A stretch of 26,224 nucleotides of DNA from Veillonella parvula (GCA_947096075.1 CAMUQE010000008.1:1-26224), one strand, 5' to 3'; shown: positions 14,668-22,335, numbered from the stretch's first letter. Notes: generated from the letters alone by a model not told the origin. Made by a program: numbers and translations.

Positions 14668-14835
14668 ATGAAATCAAATATTAATGTGTTGTGTAATGGA
14701 GCTAAATCTAATGGAAAATATGGCCTAATGGATTATAACGGTAATATAATTATTGAACCTAGGTTTGATAAAGTTACTATTAATGAATCTGAGTTAGCGG
14801 AATATATAAAAGAAATAGATTCATATGATAAATAA
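14668..14835 (+). pseudogene. WG-repeat protein remnant (55 codons)
   Basis: The frame encodes 55 residues containing a single clear WG-type beta repeat, N-G-K-Y-G-L-M-D-Y-N-G-N-I-I-I-E-P-R-F-D (about 15-34). WG-repeat proteins normally carry many such units, so one copy suggests a truncated or decayed gene. There is no convincing ribosome binding site before ATG 14668. The frame stays open upstream to a TAA at 14620-14622 with repeat-like YSLFKEYKYVN sequence, consistent with a broken longer gene. It could instead be a short real protein. A terminator follows at 14871-14903. Confidence 0.5.
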
Positions 14836-14870
14836 TTAATTTTTTACTGATTATTTTGATTAACTAAAAT

Positions 14871-14903
14871 AAACTAGCTTATAGACTTATAGGCTAGTTT
14901 TTG
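14871..14903 (+). terminator. Intrinsic terminator
   Basis: AAACTAGC (14871-14878) pairs with GCTAGTTT (14893-14900), with further pairing of the TTATA/TATAG inner arms, followed by TT-G-TTT. It lies 36 bp after the WG-repeat fragment. Confidence 0.7.
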
Positions 14904-14914
14904 TTTGGAGTATA

Positions 14915-14951
14915 AATTACTTCCGATAACGATATATTATCGGAAGTAATT
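14915..14951. repeat. 15-bp perfect inverted repeat
   Basis: AATTACTTCCGATAA (14915-14929) and TTATCGGAAGTAATT (14937-14951) are perfectly complementary around a 7-nt spacer, CGATATA. No T-run flanks it on either strand. It lies between two separate terminators, so it is not needed as a third one. It could be a protein-binding site or a small dispersed palindromic element. Confidence 0.75.
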
Positions 14952-14956
14952 ATAGT

Positions 14957-14983
14957 AAAAAAATTGGGCCTGAATGGCCCAAT
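14957..14983 (-). terminator. Intrinsic terminator of the PAP2 gene
   Basis: On the minus strand ATTGGGCC (14976-14983) pairs with GGCCCAAT (14963-14970) around ATTCA and is followed by a run of seven T (plus-strand A at 14957-14963). It lies 35 bp downstream of the phosphatase stop codon. Confidence 0.9.
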
Positions 14984-15017
14984 CCCTTATGTTATATGTT
15001 TTTTTAGCTTATTAAGC

Positions 15018-15635
15018 TTATTTACGTTTAAATGTATATGGTTCGTACTCTACATCATTATGGCGATTAGTCCACCAGTTCCAACCAATTCTTGCAAGCT
15101 TCCATGCAATGAATCCTACGATAATTCCCAATACTAAGCCTGTTAATACATCTGTTGGGTAATGTACAAATAGATATACTCTAGAAAATGCTACTACTAA
15201 TGACCCAAGTAATGCTATAATTCCCAAATATCGCTTCTGAGGCGCTATTTGGCTCAAGCCTAGGTAAATGGTCATGGCTGATGCAAATGAACCAAAACTA
15301 TGGCCTGACGGGAATGAATAACTATTTGCTTTTGGTAATGCAGATTCTAATGGTACTGTTACATTAGGAAAATCTACAAATGGTCTTAATCTAGCTACAT
15401 GTGGTTTTAAACCTTGGTCACCGATGATTAATACAAATCCTAATGCAATTATTATAGCTACGCCTAATACACGATATTTTTTCTGTAACATCAATAATAA
15501 GGCAATTACAATCCATAAGGCACCGCTGCCAGTAATTTTTGAAATAAATGCCATAATAGGTGTTAAAAAACTATATACAAGGTGATCATGTACATAGAAG
15601 ATTAAAGAGTGATCAAATTGTAAGATTGTGTCCAT
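15018..15635 (-). CDS. PAP2-family membrane phosphatase
   Basis: The 205-residue integral membrane protein has the three phosphatase motifs: K77-X6-R84-P85, P109-S-G-H112, and S151-R-X5-H158-X3-D162. About five or six transmembrane helices surround them, and the active site should face outside. The family removes phosphates from isoprenoid or glycerolipid pyrophosphates; undecaprenyl pyrophosphate recycling (BcrC-like) or PgpB-like lipid phosphatase are both possible and are not separable by eye. The C-terminus is basic and aromatic (WNWWTNRHN...FKRK). AGAGGAAG precedes the start on the minus strand. The 195 bp upstream, to the VanW gene, hold a TATAAT (15689-15694, minus) without a convincing -35 and an imperfect stem-loop (15769-15812). 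Confidence 0.93.
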   Translation of the reverse strand: MDTILQFDHSLIFYVHDHLVYSFLTPIMAFISKITGSGALWIVIALLLMLQKKYRVLGVAIIIALGFVLIIGDQGLKPHVARLRPFVDFPNVTVPLESALPKANSYSFPSGHSFGSFASAMTIYLGLSQIAPQKRYLGIIALLGSLVVAFSRVYLFVHYPTDVLTGLVLGIIVGFIAWKLARIGWNWWTNRHNDVEYEPYTFKRK

Positions 15636-15768
15636 AGCTTCCTCTTCTATTTTGTTAAATGATAATTGATGAGAATGGATGAATGTAGATTATATCCTCA
15701 ATATTCTTTATTGGATTCTTATATACTTTATACTGTGTATATATCGCTTTCTCATTTACATCCAAATA

Positions 15769-15812
15769 ATAGCCTAAACTATTTATACATCATGGTCAAT
15801 AGCTTAGGCTAT
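15769..15812 (-). terminator. Possible weak terminator after the VanW gene
   Basis: ATAGCCTAA (15769-15777) pairs with TTAGGCTAT (15804-15812) over a 26-nt interior that can pair partly. On the minus strand only a short TATTT follows, so termination would be weak. Confidence 0.35.
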
Positions 15813-15830
15813 ATTTAATAAAATCTTTAA

Positions 15831-17186
15831 TTATGATTTCTTTTTGTCCGGTTTTTTCGGTGGATTTGGTGGTGCTGCAGGTGTTGTAGGCATTGTAATA
15901 ATCGTATCTACTGGATCATATACGGACTCAAAGGAATCTGTTTGCGTTACCCAGTTACCATAGGTAATGGTTCTATACGTATTCATTGTTAAACCTACAT
16001 GCCCCTCCTGCACTTCTTTTTCTTTTAATGAAGGATCTACCCTAGTGATAGTTTTGTTAGGAATTTCGCCATAGTCTCCTACAGAAATAGAAACATTTTT
16101 AGGCTTATCTTGAGCCGTACCTATTATATAGATCGTTAACGTTCCGTTGTTCATAACACTAAGGATATAAATAGATTGTTGGTAAGGATTTCTAAACTTA
16201 AAGTCTAAATAGCCCCAAGCTACTGTAGCATCACGACCAGCTTGAATATATCCTACTGGCTCAAAGTGTGGTGTACGCTCGATAATATTCATACCGGATA
16301 GTAAAGCTGTATTAAATATGGTAGAACTTACTTGACAAATGCCACCGCCAATACCTGGAACTAATTTGCCATCAATCATAACCGGTGCATCATCATAGCC
16401 AGCCTCTGCAGTACGTTCACCTACAACATCGTTAAAGGAGAATTGTGCACCAGGCTTAATTAGGGTACCGTTTATTTTATCTGATGCTAATTGGATATTA
16501 TGAGTTCTGCTTTCATTACTAGGATCATACTCTGTAGTGTAAGAAGCTAATACAGTATTCAATGGTTTTAAATCGGCATCACTTACTTTTACAGTATTCT
16601 GTGTAGTAAATACCATAGATAAGGAATTAATACTATCACCAGCCTGTAAATCATCTTTTAATTTCTTTAGCGTAGCATCAATATCAATACGCTTACCTTC
16701 TTTAGCCGCATGGAATACAACTTGCCCATTCTCAAGCGTTAGATATGCATCATGTCCTGGTGTATCAATTGTTTTAGCCAATTCACTTAGATAGGTTTTA
16801 CCTTTTACCTCATCAAGCTTATATTGTGGCTTAAAATGATGACCGTAGAATAAGGCATTAAATCGATTTGAAAGTAGTGTCCATATATCATCTTCATAGC
16901 CATATGTAGAAATAGCTTTTACCATAGCATCTGAATCGATTTGGATCCCTAAATCATGATAGGTAGCTTGTTGTTTTTTATTATTGCCCATATCAATAGA
17001 TATAGTTTGAGGAATTTTACTATTTAACTCTTGTAATCGAGCCTGTAATTCATTCTTAGGTGTATTAGATAGATCTGTATCATTGTAATATACACCATAA
17101 GAAATGTTTTCTGTTGGAATGTATGAACAGCCGCTCGTCCCTAAGAGGGCAAGCATAGTTCCTATTAATATATATTTCTTGTTCAT
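15831..17186 (-). CDS. VanW-like/G5 envelope protein, probable lipoprotein
   Basis: The 451-residue protein starts MNKKYILIGTMLALLGTSGC, a signal sequence with Cys20 as a possible lipid-attachment residue; TSGC is a weak lipobox, so a cleaved or anchored signal is also possible. A beta-rich region (about 30-205) is followed by the VanW domain (about 215-345), with IKPGAQFSFNDVVGERT and GGGICQVSST (280-289). A G5-like segment follows (about 365-430), then a Pro/Lys-rich tail (APPNPPKKPDKKKS). Such proteins act at the cell wall; the biochemical role of VanW is not firmly known, and no van glycopeptide-resistance genes are nearby. An in-frame GTG at 17217-17219 would add 11 residues. ATG 17184-17186 gives the better signal peptide, although its GGAGAG site is 12 nt away. 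Confidence 0.88.
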   Translation of the reverse strand: MNKKYILIGTMLALLGTSGCSYIPTENISYGVYYNDTDLSNTPKNELQARLQELNSKIPQTISIDMGNNKKQQATYHDLGIQIDSDAMVKAISTYGYEDDIWTLLSNRFNALFYGHHFKPQYKLDEVKGKTYLSELAKTIDTPGHDAYLTLENGQVVFHAAKEGKRIDIDATLKKLKDDLQAGDSINSLSMVFTTQNTVKVSDADLKPLNTVLASYTTEYDPSNESRTHNIQLASDKINGTLIKPGAQFSFNDVVGERTAEAGYDDAPVMIDGKLVPGIGGGICQVSSTIFNTALLSGMNIIERTPHFEPVGYIQAGRDATVAWGYLDFKFRNPYQQSIYILSVMNNGTLTIYIIGTAQDKPKNVSISVGDYGEIPNKTITRVDPSLKEKEVQEGHVGLTMNTYRTITYGNWVTQTDSFESVYDPVDTIITMPTTPAAPPNPPKKPDKKKS

Positions 17187-17253
17187 TTTATTTATAAACT
17201 CTCCAGAATTAGTTATCACATTCTTTAATTATAGCATATTAGTGTCTAATCTA

Positions 17254-17262
17254 TGGTACAAT
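17254..17262 (+). promoter_or_regulatory. Possible extended -10 promoter of the recombinase gene
   Basis: TGG precedes TACAAT (17257-17262), 31 bp before the ATG. No clear -35 is present. Confidence 0.35.
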
Positions 17263-17293
17263 TATATTGATTATTTTAGGGTAAGGGTGAACT

Positions 17294-18304
17294 ATGTCAA
17301 AGTCTAAAGAGCAACAGAAACATTTCTATTTGCGCAATAATGATGCGCTTATGAATAGCACTAAGTTGTCTATGAAAGCAAAACAAAGCATATTATTATC
17401 AAAGGCTGAAAACACTGTTGATGCCTACGAATCGGATTGGGACGATTTCGTAGATTGGTGTACTTATCAAAAGTTATCTTATTTTCCAGCTACACCAGAA
17501 ACAATTGTGAACTACATAAATGATCTAGCTGATTATGCCAAGGCTAATACAATATCTCGTCGCATAAGCGCTATATCGGAGAATTATAATGCCTCTGGTC
17601 ATAGAGATAATCCTTGTATGGCACCTATAGTAAAACAAGCTTTACGAGGGATTAGACGATTAAAAGGTACGTTCCAACAAGGTAAAACACCAGTTCTTCT
17701 AGAAGACATTGAAGATATTCTAGAGTGTATGGATAAACTAGATGTGCCTGAGTTGCAATTATTGCGTGATAAAGCAATTCTTTTAATTGGATTTATGGGC
17801 GCTTTTCGTCGCAGTGAAATTGCTGCCATTACAGTAGAACATCTACAGTTTTCTCCACAAGGTGTTGAAATCTTTGTACCATCGTCAAAAGCAGACCAAG
17901 AAGGTCAAGGTGCTGTTGTAGCGATTCCTCATCTATCTGGTTCTCCGTTAGACGCAGTACGTGCCCTACAGCAATGGTTACGTGCATCTGGTATTACTGA
18001 AGGGCCTGTATTTAGAGGTTTTACTAAAAATATGTCACTTCGTAAAACAGGCATATCCGATAAAATGATTGCAGAAATTGTAAAGAAATATATTTCTCTC
18101 ATTGGTCTTGATCCAACTATGTATGGTGCTCATAGTTTACGGCATGGCTTTGCAACAACTGCCGCAGCTTATGGTGTTGAAGAACGTAATATTATGAGAC
18201 AGACACGTCATCATAGTGTTAACATGGTTCGTCGTTATATTAATGAAGCCAATAAGTTTGTAGATAATCCTATTTCTACAATTTTTGAAAAACGATTTAG
18301 ATGA
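17294..18304 (+). CDS. Tyrosine recombinase/integrase
   Basis: The 336-residue protein has an N-terminal SAM-like core-binding domain (about 30-130; TVDAYESDWDDFVDWC, NTISRRISAIS) and a C-terminal catalytic domain (about 135-325). The full catalytic set is visible: R172 (GAFRRSEI), K199 (SSKAD), H280-S-L-R283-H, H306 (TRHHSVNMV) and the nucleophile Y315 (RRYI). It should cut and rejoin DNA at specific sites. It is not obviously XerC or XerD: the N-terminus is longer and no cell-division context is seen. No tRNA gene, att-like direct repeat, excisionase or phage genes are adjacent, so it is either a resident recombinase or the last trace of a mobile element. AAGGGTG lies 5 nt before the ATG. 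The end overlaps antisense with a small minus-strand ORF. Confidence 0.92.
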   Translation: MSKSKEQQKHFYLRNNDALMNSTKLSMKAKQSILLSKAENTVDAYESDWDDFVDWCTYQKLSYFPATPETIVNYINDLADYAKANTISRRISAISENYNASGHRDNPCMAPIVKQALRGIRRLKGTFQQGKTPVLLEDIEDILECMDKLDVPELQLLRDKAILLIGFMGAFRRSEIAAITVEHLQFSPQGVEIFVPSSKADQEGQGAVVAIPHLSGSPLDAVRALQQWLRASGITEGPVFRGFTKNMSLRKTGISDKMIAEIVKKYISLIGLDPTMYGAHSLRHGFATTAAAYGVEERNIMRQTRHHSVNMVRRYINEANKFVDNPISTIFEKRFR

Positions 18305-18570
18305 TAATTACCAATCAATTGATTAAGATAATATTTATAAATCGTATTCATACATCCAGTTTTAATGGAACCCTCCTCAATAGAAAATTCGGCGTATGTA
18401 CAATTTACTTTTGTCGGAGGCTTTAGATAAGATATTTCACTAGTTATCTTAATTGTATAACCTTCAATAAATTTATCACTCTTATCCCTAAATTCCTCTA
18501 TACGCATTATATCTTTTAAGTAGTTATAACAACCTTGGTCCTTAGCACCTTGCTCCTTCAACATATACAC
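18235..18570 (-). CDS. Small hypothetical protein at the end of the immunity-like operon
   Basis: A 111-codon minus-strand frame starts inside the last 29 bp of the SUKH-TPR gene and runs into the 3' end of the recombinase gene, overlapping it antisense by 70 bp. The middle part looks protein-like (IEEFRDKSDKFIEGYTIKITSE, CTYAEFSIEEGSIKTG), while the last 20 or so residues are simply the complement of recombinase codons. The start is uncertain; an internal ATG at M22 is an alternative. No domain is recognised. It may be a truncated member of the immunity-type array or a chance frame filling 237 otherwise empty bases. Confidence 0.4.
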   Translation of the reverse strand: MYMLKEQGAKDQGCYNYLKDIMRIEEFRDKSDKFIEGYTIKITSEISYLKPPTKVNCTYAEFSIEEGSIKTGCMNTIYKYYLNQLIGNYHLNRFSKIVEIGLSTNLLASLI

Positions 18571-19717
18571 TTACATATTTCTCTACTACTTTATTGTATT
18601 CTTTTGAAAACTCTTCTCTGCTATACGTATGTTTATTAAATACCCAATGGACTTCATCATATGTAGGATAGTTAACTTCTTCATATTCATTAATAGCTTC
18701 AGTATCTTTACGTTCTGTAGTATCTTTACAATTTTTCTTATCGTAGAAATTTTCAATGGTTTCAAATATTACAGGATAATCCGCCTTGTACTCTTTTGGC
18801 TTAATTTGAGTTAATAGATATTTTACAACTTCACAACACCAACCAAGTTGTTTATCTAAGTGGTCTTCTTTTGTCATTTTCATGGCCGTCTCTATTAACT
18901 GTAAAGCTTTCTGTACATGTTCAGATTCGTAGCTTTCACCACATGCTAAAGACGCATGAGCATAGCCACAACGATAATACCAAGACCAATCACGATGTGC
19001 CTCATCTATACGATCAAATAACTCGATAGCCTCTTCTGGTCGACCATTATTGTTATACATACGTCCTAAGGTGCTTAGTAATATAGGCGACAAATTATCG
19101 ATACCGATGTTAGTTAACAGCTCCATAGTACGATCAACATCTAGGTCCTCTTGTTCATTAAGGAGCTTAACCTTTTCCTCATCACTTAAAGATTGAAATT
19201 CTTCATCCGTAATCTCTTCAATACTGATATATAAGTTCTTAATAAAGTCACCAAAGTTATCTGCTAACAGAGTGATTGAGTAATCACCTTCTTGGTCAAC
19301 ACGTACTACCTTAGGTTCACCAGTAGGACCACACTCACGATAATCGAGGAAAATCATATCATGCCCACCAGAAATCGTATCGGCTACAACGATACCGATA
19401 GGAGGATACTCCCATTTAGAAATCCAAAACTCATTACCCATCTCACCTATAAGAGAGTATTTTTTATCTCTATCGATGCCATATATGCCTGTTACATATA
19501 CACAGTCGCCATTATTATTTATAAAGCAGTTCTTATTCAATACACCGCCATTATGATTGTTAAGTAATTCAATATATGTTGCAGGTAATGTATAGCCTAG
19601 CTCAGATTCAGCATCCTTAATATCCTTATCCGTAACAGGTTTACCTATATAAGATTCAAATGCATAATCAACATCGTTCCAAAACCCATTCCAATCAAAG
19701 TTTTTTAGATTACTCAT
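18542..19717 (-). CDS. SUKH (SMI1/KNR4) domain protein with TPR-like C-terminus
   Basis: The 391-residue cytosolic protein begins with a SUKH-superfamily domain (about 25-165). It has the typical opening I-X2-A-E-S-E-L-G-Y-T-L-P-A-T-Y-I-E-L-L-N-N-H-N-G-G (33-58), a central WEYPPIGIVVADTISGGHDMIFLDY and a closing FGDFIKNLY. Helical TPR-like repeats follow (about 205-285; STLGRMYNNNGRPEEAIELFDR), then a charged tail. SUKH proteins are best known as immunity proteins against polymorphic or contact-dependent toxins. AGGAG lies 9 nt before the ATG. It is the fourth gene of a tightly spaced minus-strand operon. No toxin gene is in view. Confidence 0.9.
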   Translation of the reverse strand: MSNLKNFDWNGFWNDVDYAFESYIGKPVTDKDIKDAESELGYTLPATYIELLNNHNGGVLNKNCFINNNGDCVYVTGIYGIDRDKKYSLIGEMGNEFWISKWEYPPIGIVVADTISGGHDMIFLDYRECGPTGEPKVVRVDQEGDYSITLLADNFGDFIKNLYISIEEITDEEFQSLSDEEKVKLLNEQEDLDVDRTMELLTNIGIDNLSPILLSTLGRMYNNNGRPEEAIELFDRIDEAHRDWSWYYRCGYAHASLACGESYESEHVQKALQLIETAMKMTKEDHLDKQLGWCCEVVKYLLTQIKPKEYKADYPVIFETIENFYDKKNCKDTTERKDTEAINEYEEVNYPTYDEVHWVFNKHTYSREEFSKEYNKVVEKYVSVYVEGARC

Positions 19718-19746
19718 AATACTCGCTCCTAGTCAAATATGTTACT

Positions 19747-20217
19747 TCAATCAAATTGTTTCTCATCAGTGGAATATTCTTTAATTAAAGCTTTTACCCT
19801 GCGTCGTATCAAAATGGTATCAACCATATAGGAAAAAATGATATAAGGAGATACATTTATAATCCCTATAGGCGCTAAAATAAGTGCTACTCTCAATAGG
19901 TCAAGTGAATATGCATACCACTTAAAATCGATATTATTTAAAATGGGTGTGACATAGTCAAAGACTTTTATCTCCCATTGCATTAGCGGGTTTAATTCCT
20001 CACTTGTTCCTAATAGCCAAACGAAACTTACAGCAAAGATCAAACAATATACTATGCCAACTGGAATCAATATCTTCGCTCTCTTTTTTAACAGATCACG
20101 GCAAATCTCATCTTCTTCCTCTGGTGTTACATCGTATACCATATTACATTCTATCTGAATCCGTCTAAATCGATAGCGAATATACTTATACAAAAGGTTA
20201 TTCGGTGTATATAGCAT
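19747..20217 (-). CDS. Hypothetical membrane protein
   Basis: The 156-residue protein has a basic N-terminus (YKYIRYRFRRIQ), a cytoplasmic acidic stretch (TPEEEDEICRD), one clear transmembrane helix (about 49-70, ILIPVGIVYCLIFAVSFVWLLG), a second hydrophobic region (about 105-134) and a basic tail (RRRVKALIKEY). I do not recognise it. ATG 20215-20217 with GGAG 6 nt upstream is preferred over an in-frame GTG at 20227-20229. It is spaced 20-30 bp from its neighbours in the immunity-like operon. A membrane immunity protein against a pore-forming or membrane-targeting toxin would fit but is speculative. Confidence 0.75.
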   Translation of the reverse strand: MLYTPNNLLYKYIRYRFRRIQIECNMVYDVTPEEEDEICRDLLKKRAKILIPVGIVYCLIFAVSFVWLLGTSEELNPLMQWEIKVFDYVTPILNNIDFKWYAYSLDLLRVALILAPIGIINVSPYIIFSYMVDTILIRRRVKALIKEYSTDEKQFD

Positions 20218-20237
20218 AATAAGCTCCACAGTATCCT

Positions 20238-20636
20238 TTACAGGCTTTCTATCTCAGGTCTTAAATCTAACACGATTTCCCAACTATCTAATGTAGGAAC
20301 CTTACGATGAGCAATAAAATCTTCTATTATCTGTAATACCTCTTGATGGCCCAGCTCATTCTTACCATATATGATGGCGCCTCGGTCACCATCATTAGTT
20401 ACACTAAGCTCTATATGTAATAAATCGGTATCTTGATCACTACAAACCTGTACAAAGTTATATAGTTTATTATCTATGAAGATTGCCTTTGATGGAGAAA
20501 TAACTACAAAGTCTTGCTCTTGGTCTTCAATAGCATACAGATTTTGTTCAACTTCATTCAGTGTAATACCTTCATATTTATAGGTGCCTACATCAATGGA
20601 CCAATCCGTATATGTTTTCTCAAATGTATGTGTCAT
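20238..20636 (-). CDS. Hypothetical acidic protein in the immunity-like operon
   Basis: The 132-residue protein is soluble and acidic, with no signal peptide or recognised domain. It starts MTHTFEKTYTDWSIDVG and is mostly predicted beta (FVVISPSKAIFIDNKLYNFVQV, LLHIELSV) with a helix near VLQIIEDFIAH. AAAGGAGAGG lies about 8 nt before the ATG. It lies 28 bp after the ankyrin-SUKH gene and 20 bp before the membrane protein gene. Size, acidity and position fit an immunity protein, but sequence alone does not show it. Confidence 0.72.
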   Translation of the reverse strand: MTHTFEKTYTDWSIDVGTYKYEGITLNEVEQNLYAIEDQEQDFVVISPSKAIFIDNKLYNFVQVCSDQDTDLLHIELSVTNDGDRGAIIYGKNELGHQEVLQIIEDFIAHRKVPTLDSWEIVLDLRPEIESL

Positions 20637-20664
20637 ATGTATTGCCTCTCCTTTACGATATCCC

Positions 20665-21726
20665 CTAAAACAAGGTTTCTAATTGACCTGCCATATCGGA
20701 CATAAACTCTTCAAATTTACAAAGCTCTCGTAGTTCTTGATGTTCTACATCATAACAAGAAATCTTTTTAGACTTAGGGTCCCACACAATTTGCCAATCA
20801 TTATACTCACCTAGTTCTTTAGATAAACGTAATACATTACGGCGACCTAATTTAAATAGAATCGTATCAGTAAGTGAGAAGAACTCTATAGATATAAAAT
20901 CAGAGTCTGGCAATTCAAAATAGAGAGTATCTCCCTCTAAAAACGATACTAACGCCTTTGGTAGTTTAAATGGCTTTAATTGATCCATTTTATTTTGTAT
21001 ATCATGGAACTCAGCAGGCTCTAATGATTTAAAATACTCTGCCATTTCCATATCGCCCTTTTCAATAGCAATGCTATAGGGACGCATACCATCCTTTTCT
21101 GTGATGGTCACATCAGCGCCATGTTCTACCAAATACTTACACATTTTTAAATCCACATACCGTGCTGCTACACACAATGGGGTTGGCTTAAAGGGATACA
21201 CAGAATCAGGCTTGTTGTAGTTAATATCTACACCATTACGAATAAAGAAATCTAGAACATCATAATTTCTATCTGTAATGGCATTTCTGAAAGCTTTACC
21301 GCCATATTTCTGTACCGTATGGCCTAAGTCATGAATAATCTGTAAGTGATTATATTTCTTGCCATATAAGGCAGCTTGAAAGGCATCTACTTTCACACGG
21401 TTCAAGGCGTGAACATTAGCACCATGTTCTACGACGTAATCGATAATCGCTTGATTCCCATATCTAACAGCAAGCAAAAAACTTGGATTTTCCTCATCAT
21501 TTAGATCAGCGCCATTATCGACTAACCATTGAATACTTGGCAAGCAACACATAACAAGAGCTAATTCTAAAGGTGTATGCTCACTATACTCACCAATTTC
21601 TATAGGTATATTAATATCCCAACCCTCTGCTAATGCATTTTCTAAAGCTACGATATTGCCTTTTACGATATCTATTACTATTTCAGGTACAGATTCAAAG
21701 GTACCTAAATCTTTTAACTGTATCAT
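20665..21726 (-). CDS. Ankyrin-repeat protein with C-terminal SUKH-like domain
   Basis: The 353-residue cytosolic protein has several ankyrin repeats (about 20-240), seen as HTPLELALVMCCLPSIQWLV-N-G-A-D-L-N, FLLAVRYGNQAIIDYVVEHGANV and PLCVAARYVDLKMCKYLVEHGADV. The C-terminal region (about 250-353) opens LPKALVSFLEGD and closes WDPKSKKISCYDVEHQELREL...FEEFMSDM, the pattern of SMI1/KNR4 (SUKH) proteins, so it is probably an ankyrin-SUKH fusion. Both modules occur in toxin-immunity proteins. AGGAG lies 8 nt before the ATG. It is the first gene of the minus-strand operon, behind a TATAAT and a Fur-box-like sequence. Confidence 0.85.
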   Translation of the reverse strand: MIQLKDLGTFESVPEIVIDIVKGNIVALENALAEGWDINIPIEIGEYSEHTPLELALVMCCLPSIQWLVDNGADLNDEENPSFLLAVRYGNQAIIDYVVEHGANVHALNRVKVDAFQAALYGKKYNHLQIIHDLGHTVQKYGGKAFRNAITDRNYDVLDFFIRNGVDINYNKPDSVYPFKPTPLCVAARYVDLKMCKYLVEHGADVTITEKDGMRPYSIAIEKGDMEMAEYFKSLEPAEFHDIQNKMDQLKPFKLPKALVSFLEGDTLYFELPDSDFISIEFFSLTDTILFKLGRRNVLRLSKELGEYNDWQIVWDPKSKKISCYDVEHQELRELCKFEEFMSDMAGQLETLF

Positions 21727-21751
21727 GACTCTCTCCTAAGAACTATATATT

Positions 21752-21779
21752 TAAAATGATTATCACTAATTACATTATA
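21752..21779 (-). promoter_or_regulatory. Promoter region of the ankyrin-SUKH operon with Fur-box-like sequence
   Basis: Minus-strand TATAAT lies at 21774-21779; no good -35 is seen. Overlapping the expected start site is ATTAGTGATAATCATTTTA (21752-21770), which matches the 19-bp Fur consensus at 14 of 19 positions, including an unbroken GATAATCATT. In AT-rich DNA this could be chance. Confidence 0.35.
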
Positions 21780-21806
21780 TTACATTTATAAGTATGAGTG
21801 TATAGT

Positions 21807-21833
21807 AAAAGCCCTTCGTATAAACGAAGGGCT
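21807..21833 (-). terminator. Intrinsic terminator of the split-barrel flavoprotein gene
   Basis: AGCCCTTCGT (21810-21819) pairs perfectly with ACGAAGGGCT (21824-21833) around a 4-nt loop. On the minus strand it is followed by TTTT (plus-strand A at 21807-21810). It starts 6 bp after the stop codon. Confidence 0.88.
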
Positions 21834-21839
21834 AATCTA

Positions 21840-22319
21840 TTATTTCTCTTGTACTTGTTTACCACTCATATGTTCAATGGTGATTTCAAACATTTGAACT
21901 GCTCTACCAGCATGAGCAATATTTTTGTCTACAAGCTGCTCACTAGGATAATATTTCATAGCAAATTCTTTTAATCGATCTATAGATTCTGAACCTGCCT
22001 CTAGCAAACGACATCTTCCAAATACGACTACACTTTGTACATACGGCGCCCAGGATTCAGATTCATCAATTCTCTCATTACCATATACGGTAAAACATAC
22101 CTTATCTGAAGTTTTCAATGACTCTACTTTATGACCAGCTTTAGCTCCATGAAAATAAATCTTTTTATTATCACAATCATAAAAATAATTAATAGGAATA
22201 GCATAAGGATAACCCTCAACACCATTCATGGCAATAATTCCACGACGATTAGATTGTAATAAAGCTTCTGCAGCACTATGGTCTATTTCATTTATCTTTA
22301 TACGAATTGGTTTAAACAT
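21840..22319 (-). CDS. Pyridoxamine 5'-phosphate oxidase-like (NimA-type) FMN-binding protein
   Basis: The 159-residue protein has the split-barrel flavin-binding fold of the Pyridox_ox_2/NimA group: RRGIIAMNGVEGYPYAIPINYFYD (25-48) and IYFHGAKAGHKVESL (54-68), where the G-X-K segment contacts the FMN phosphate. Length and motifs match 5-nitroimidazole-resistance-type reductases, but many relatives have other or unknown flavin-dependent reductase roles, so resistance should not be assumed. AGGAGATAG precedes the ATG on the minus strand. It is followed by its own terminator, and the 5' region is shared only with a tiny ORF. Confidence 0.88.
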   Translation of the reverse strand: MFKPIRIKINEIDHSAAEALLQSNRRGIIAMNGVEGYPYAIPINYFYDCDNKKIYFHGAKAGHKVESLKTSDKVCFTVYGNERIDESESWAPYVQSVVVFGRCRLLEAGSESIDRLKEFAMKYYPSEQLVDKNIAHAGRAVQMFEITIEHMSGKQVQEK

Positions 22320-22335
22320 AATCTATCTCCTAATT

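Noticed and set aside
15831..17186. VanW homology taken as vancomycin resistance
   Set aside because: No vanHAX, vanRS or vanYZ genes are present, and VanW-domain proteins are common in bacteria without glycopeptide resistance.
17217..17219. GTG as the start of the VanW-like protein
   Set aside because: It would place polar residues before the signal sequence; ATG 17184-17186 gives a normal signal peptide.
17187..18541. tRNA gene or att repeat marking an integrated element around the recombinase
   Set aside because: No tRNA-like sequence or matching direct repeat was found by eye on either side, so no element boundaries are claimed.
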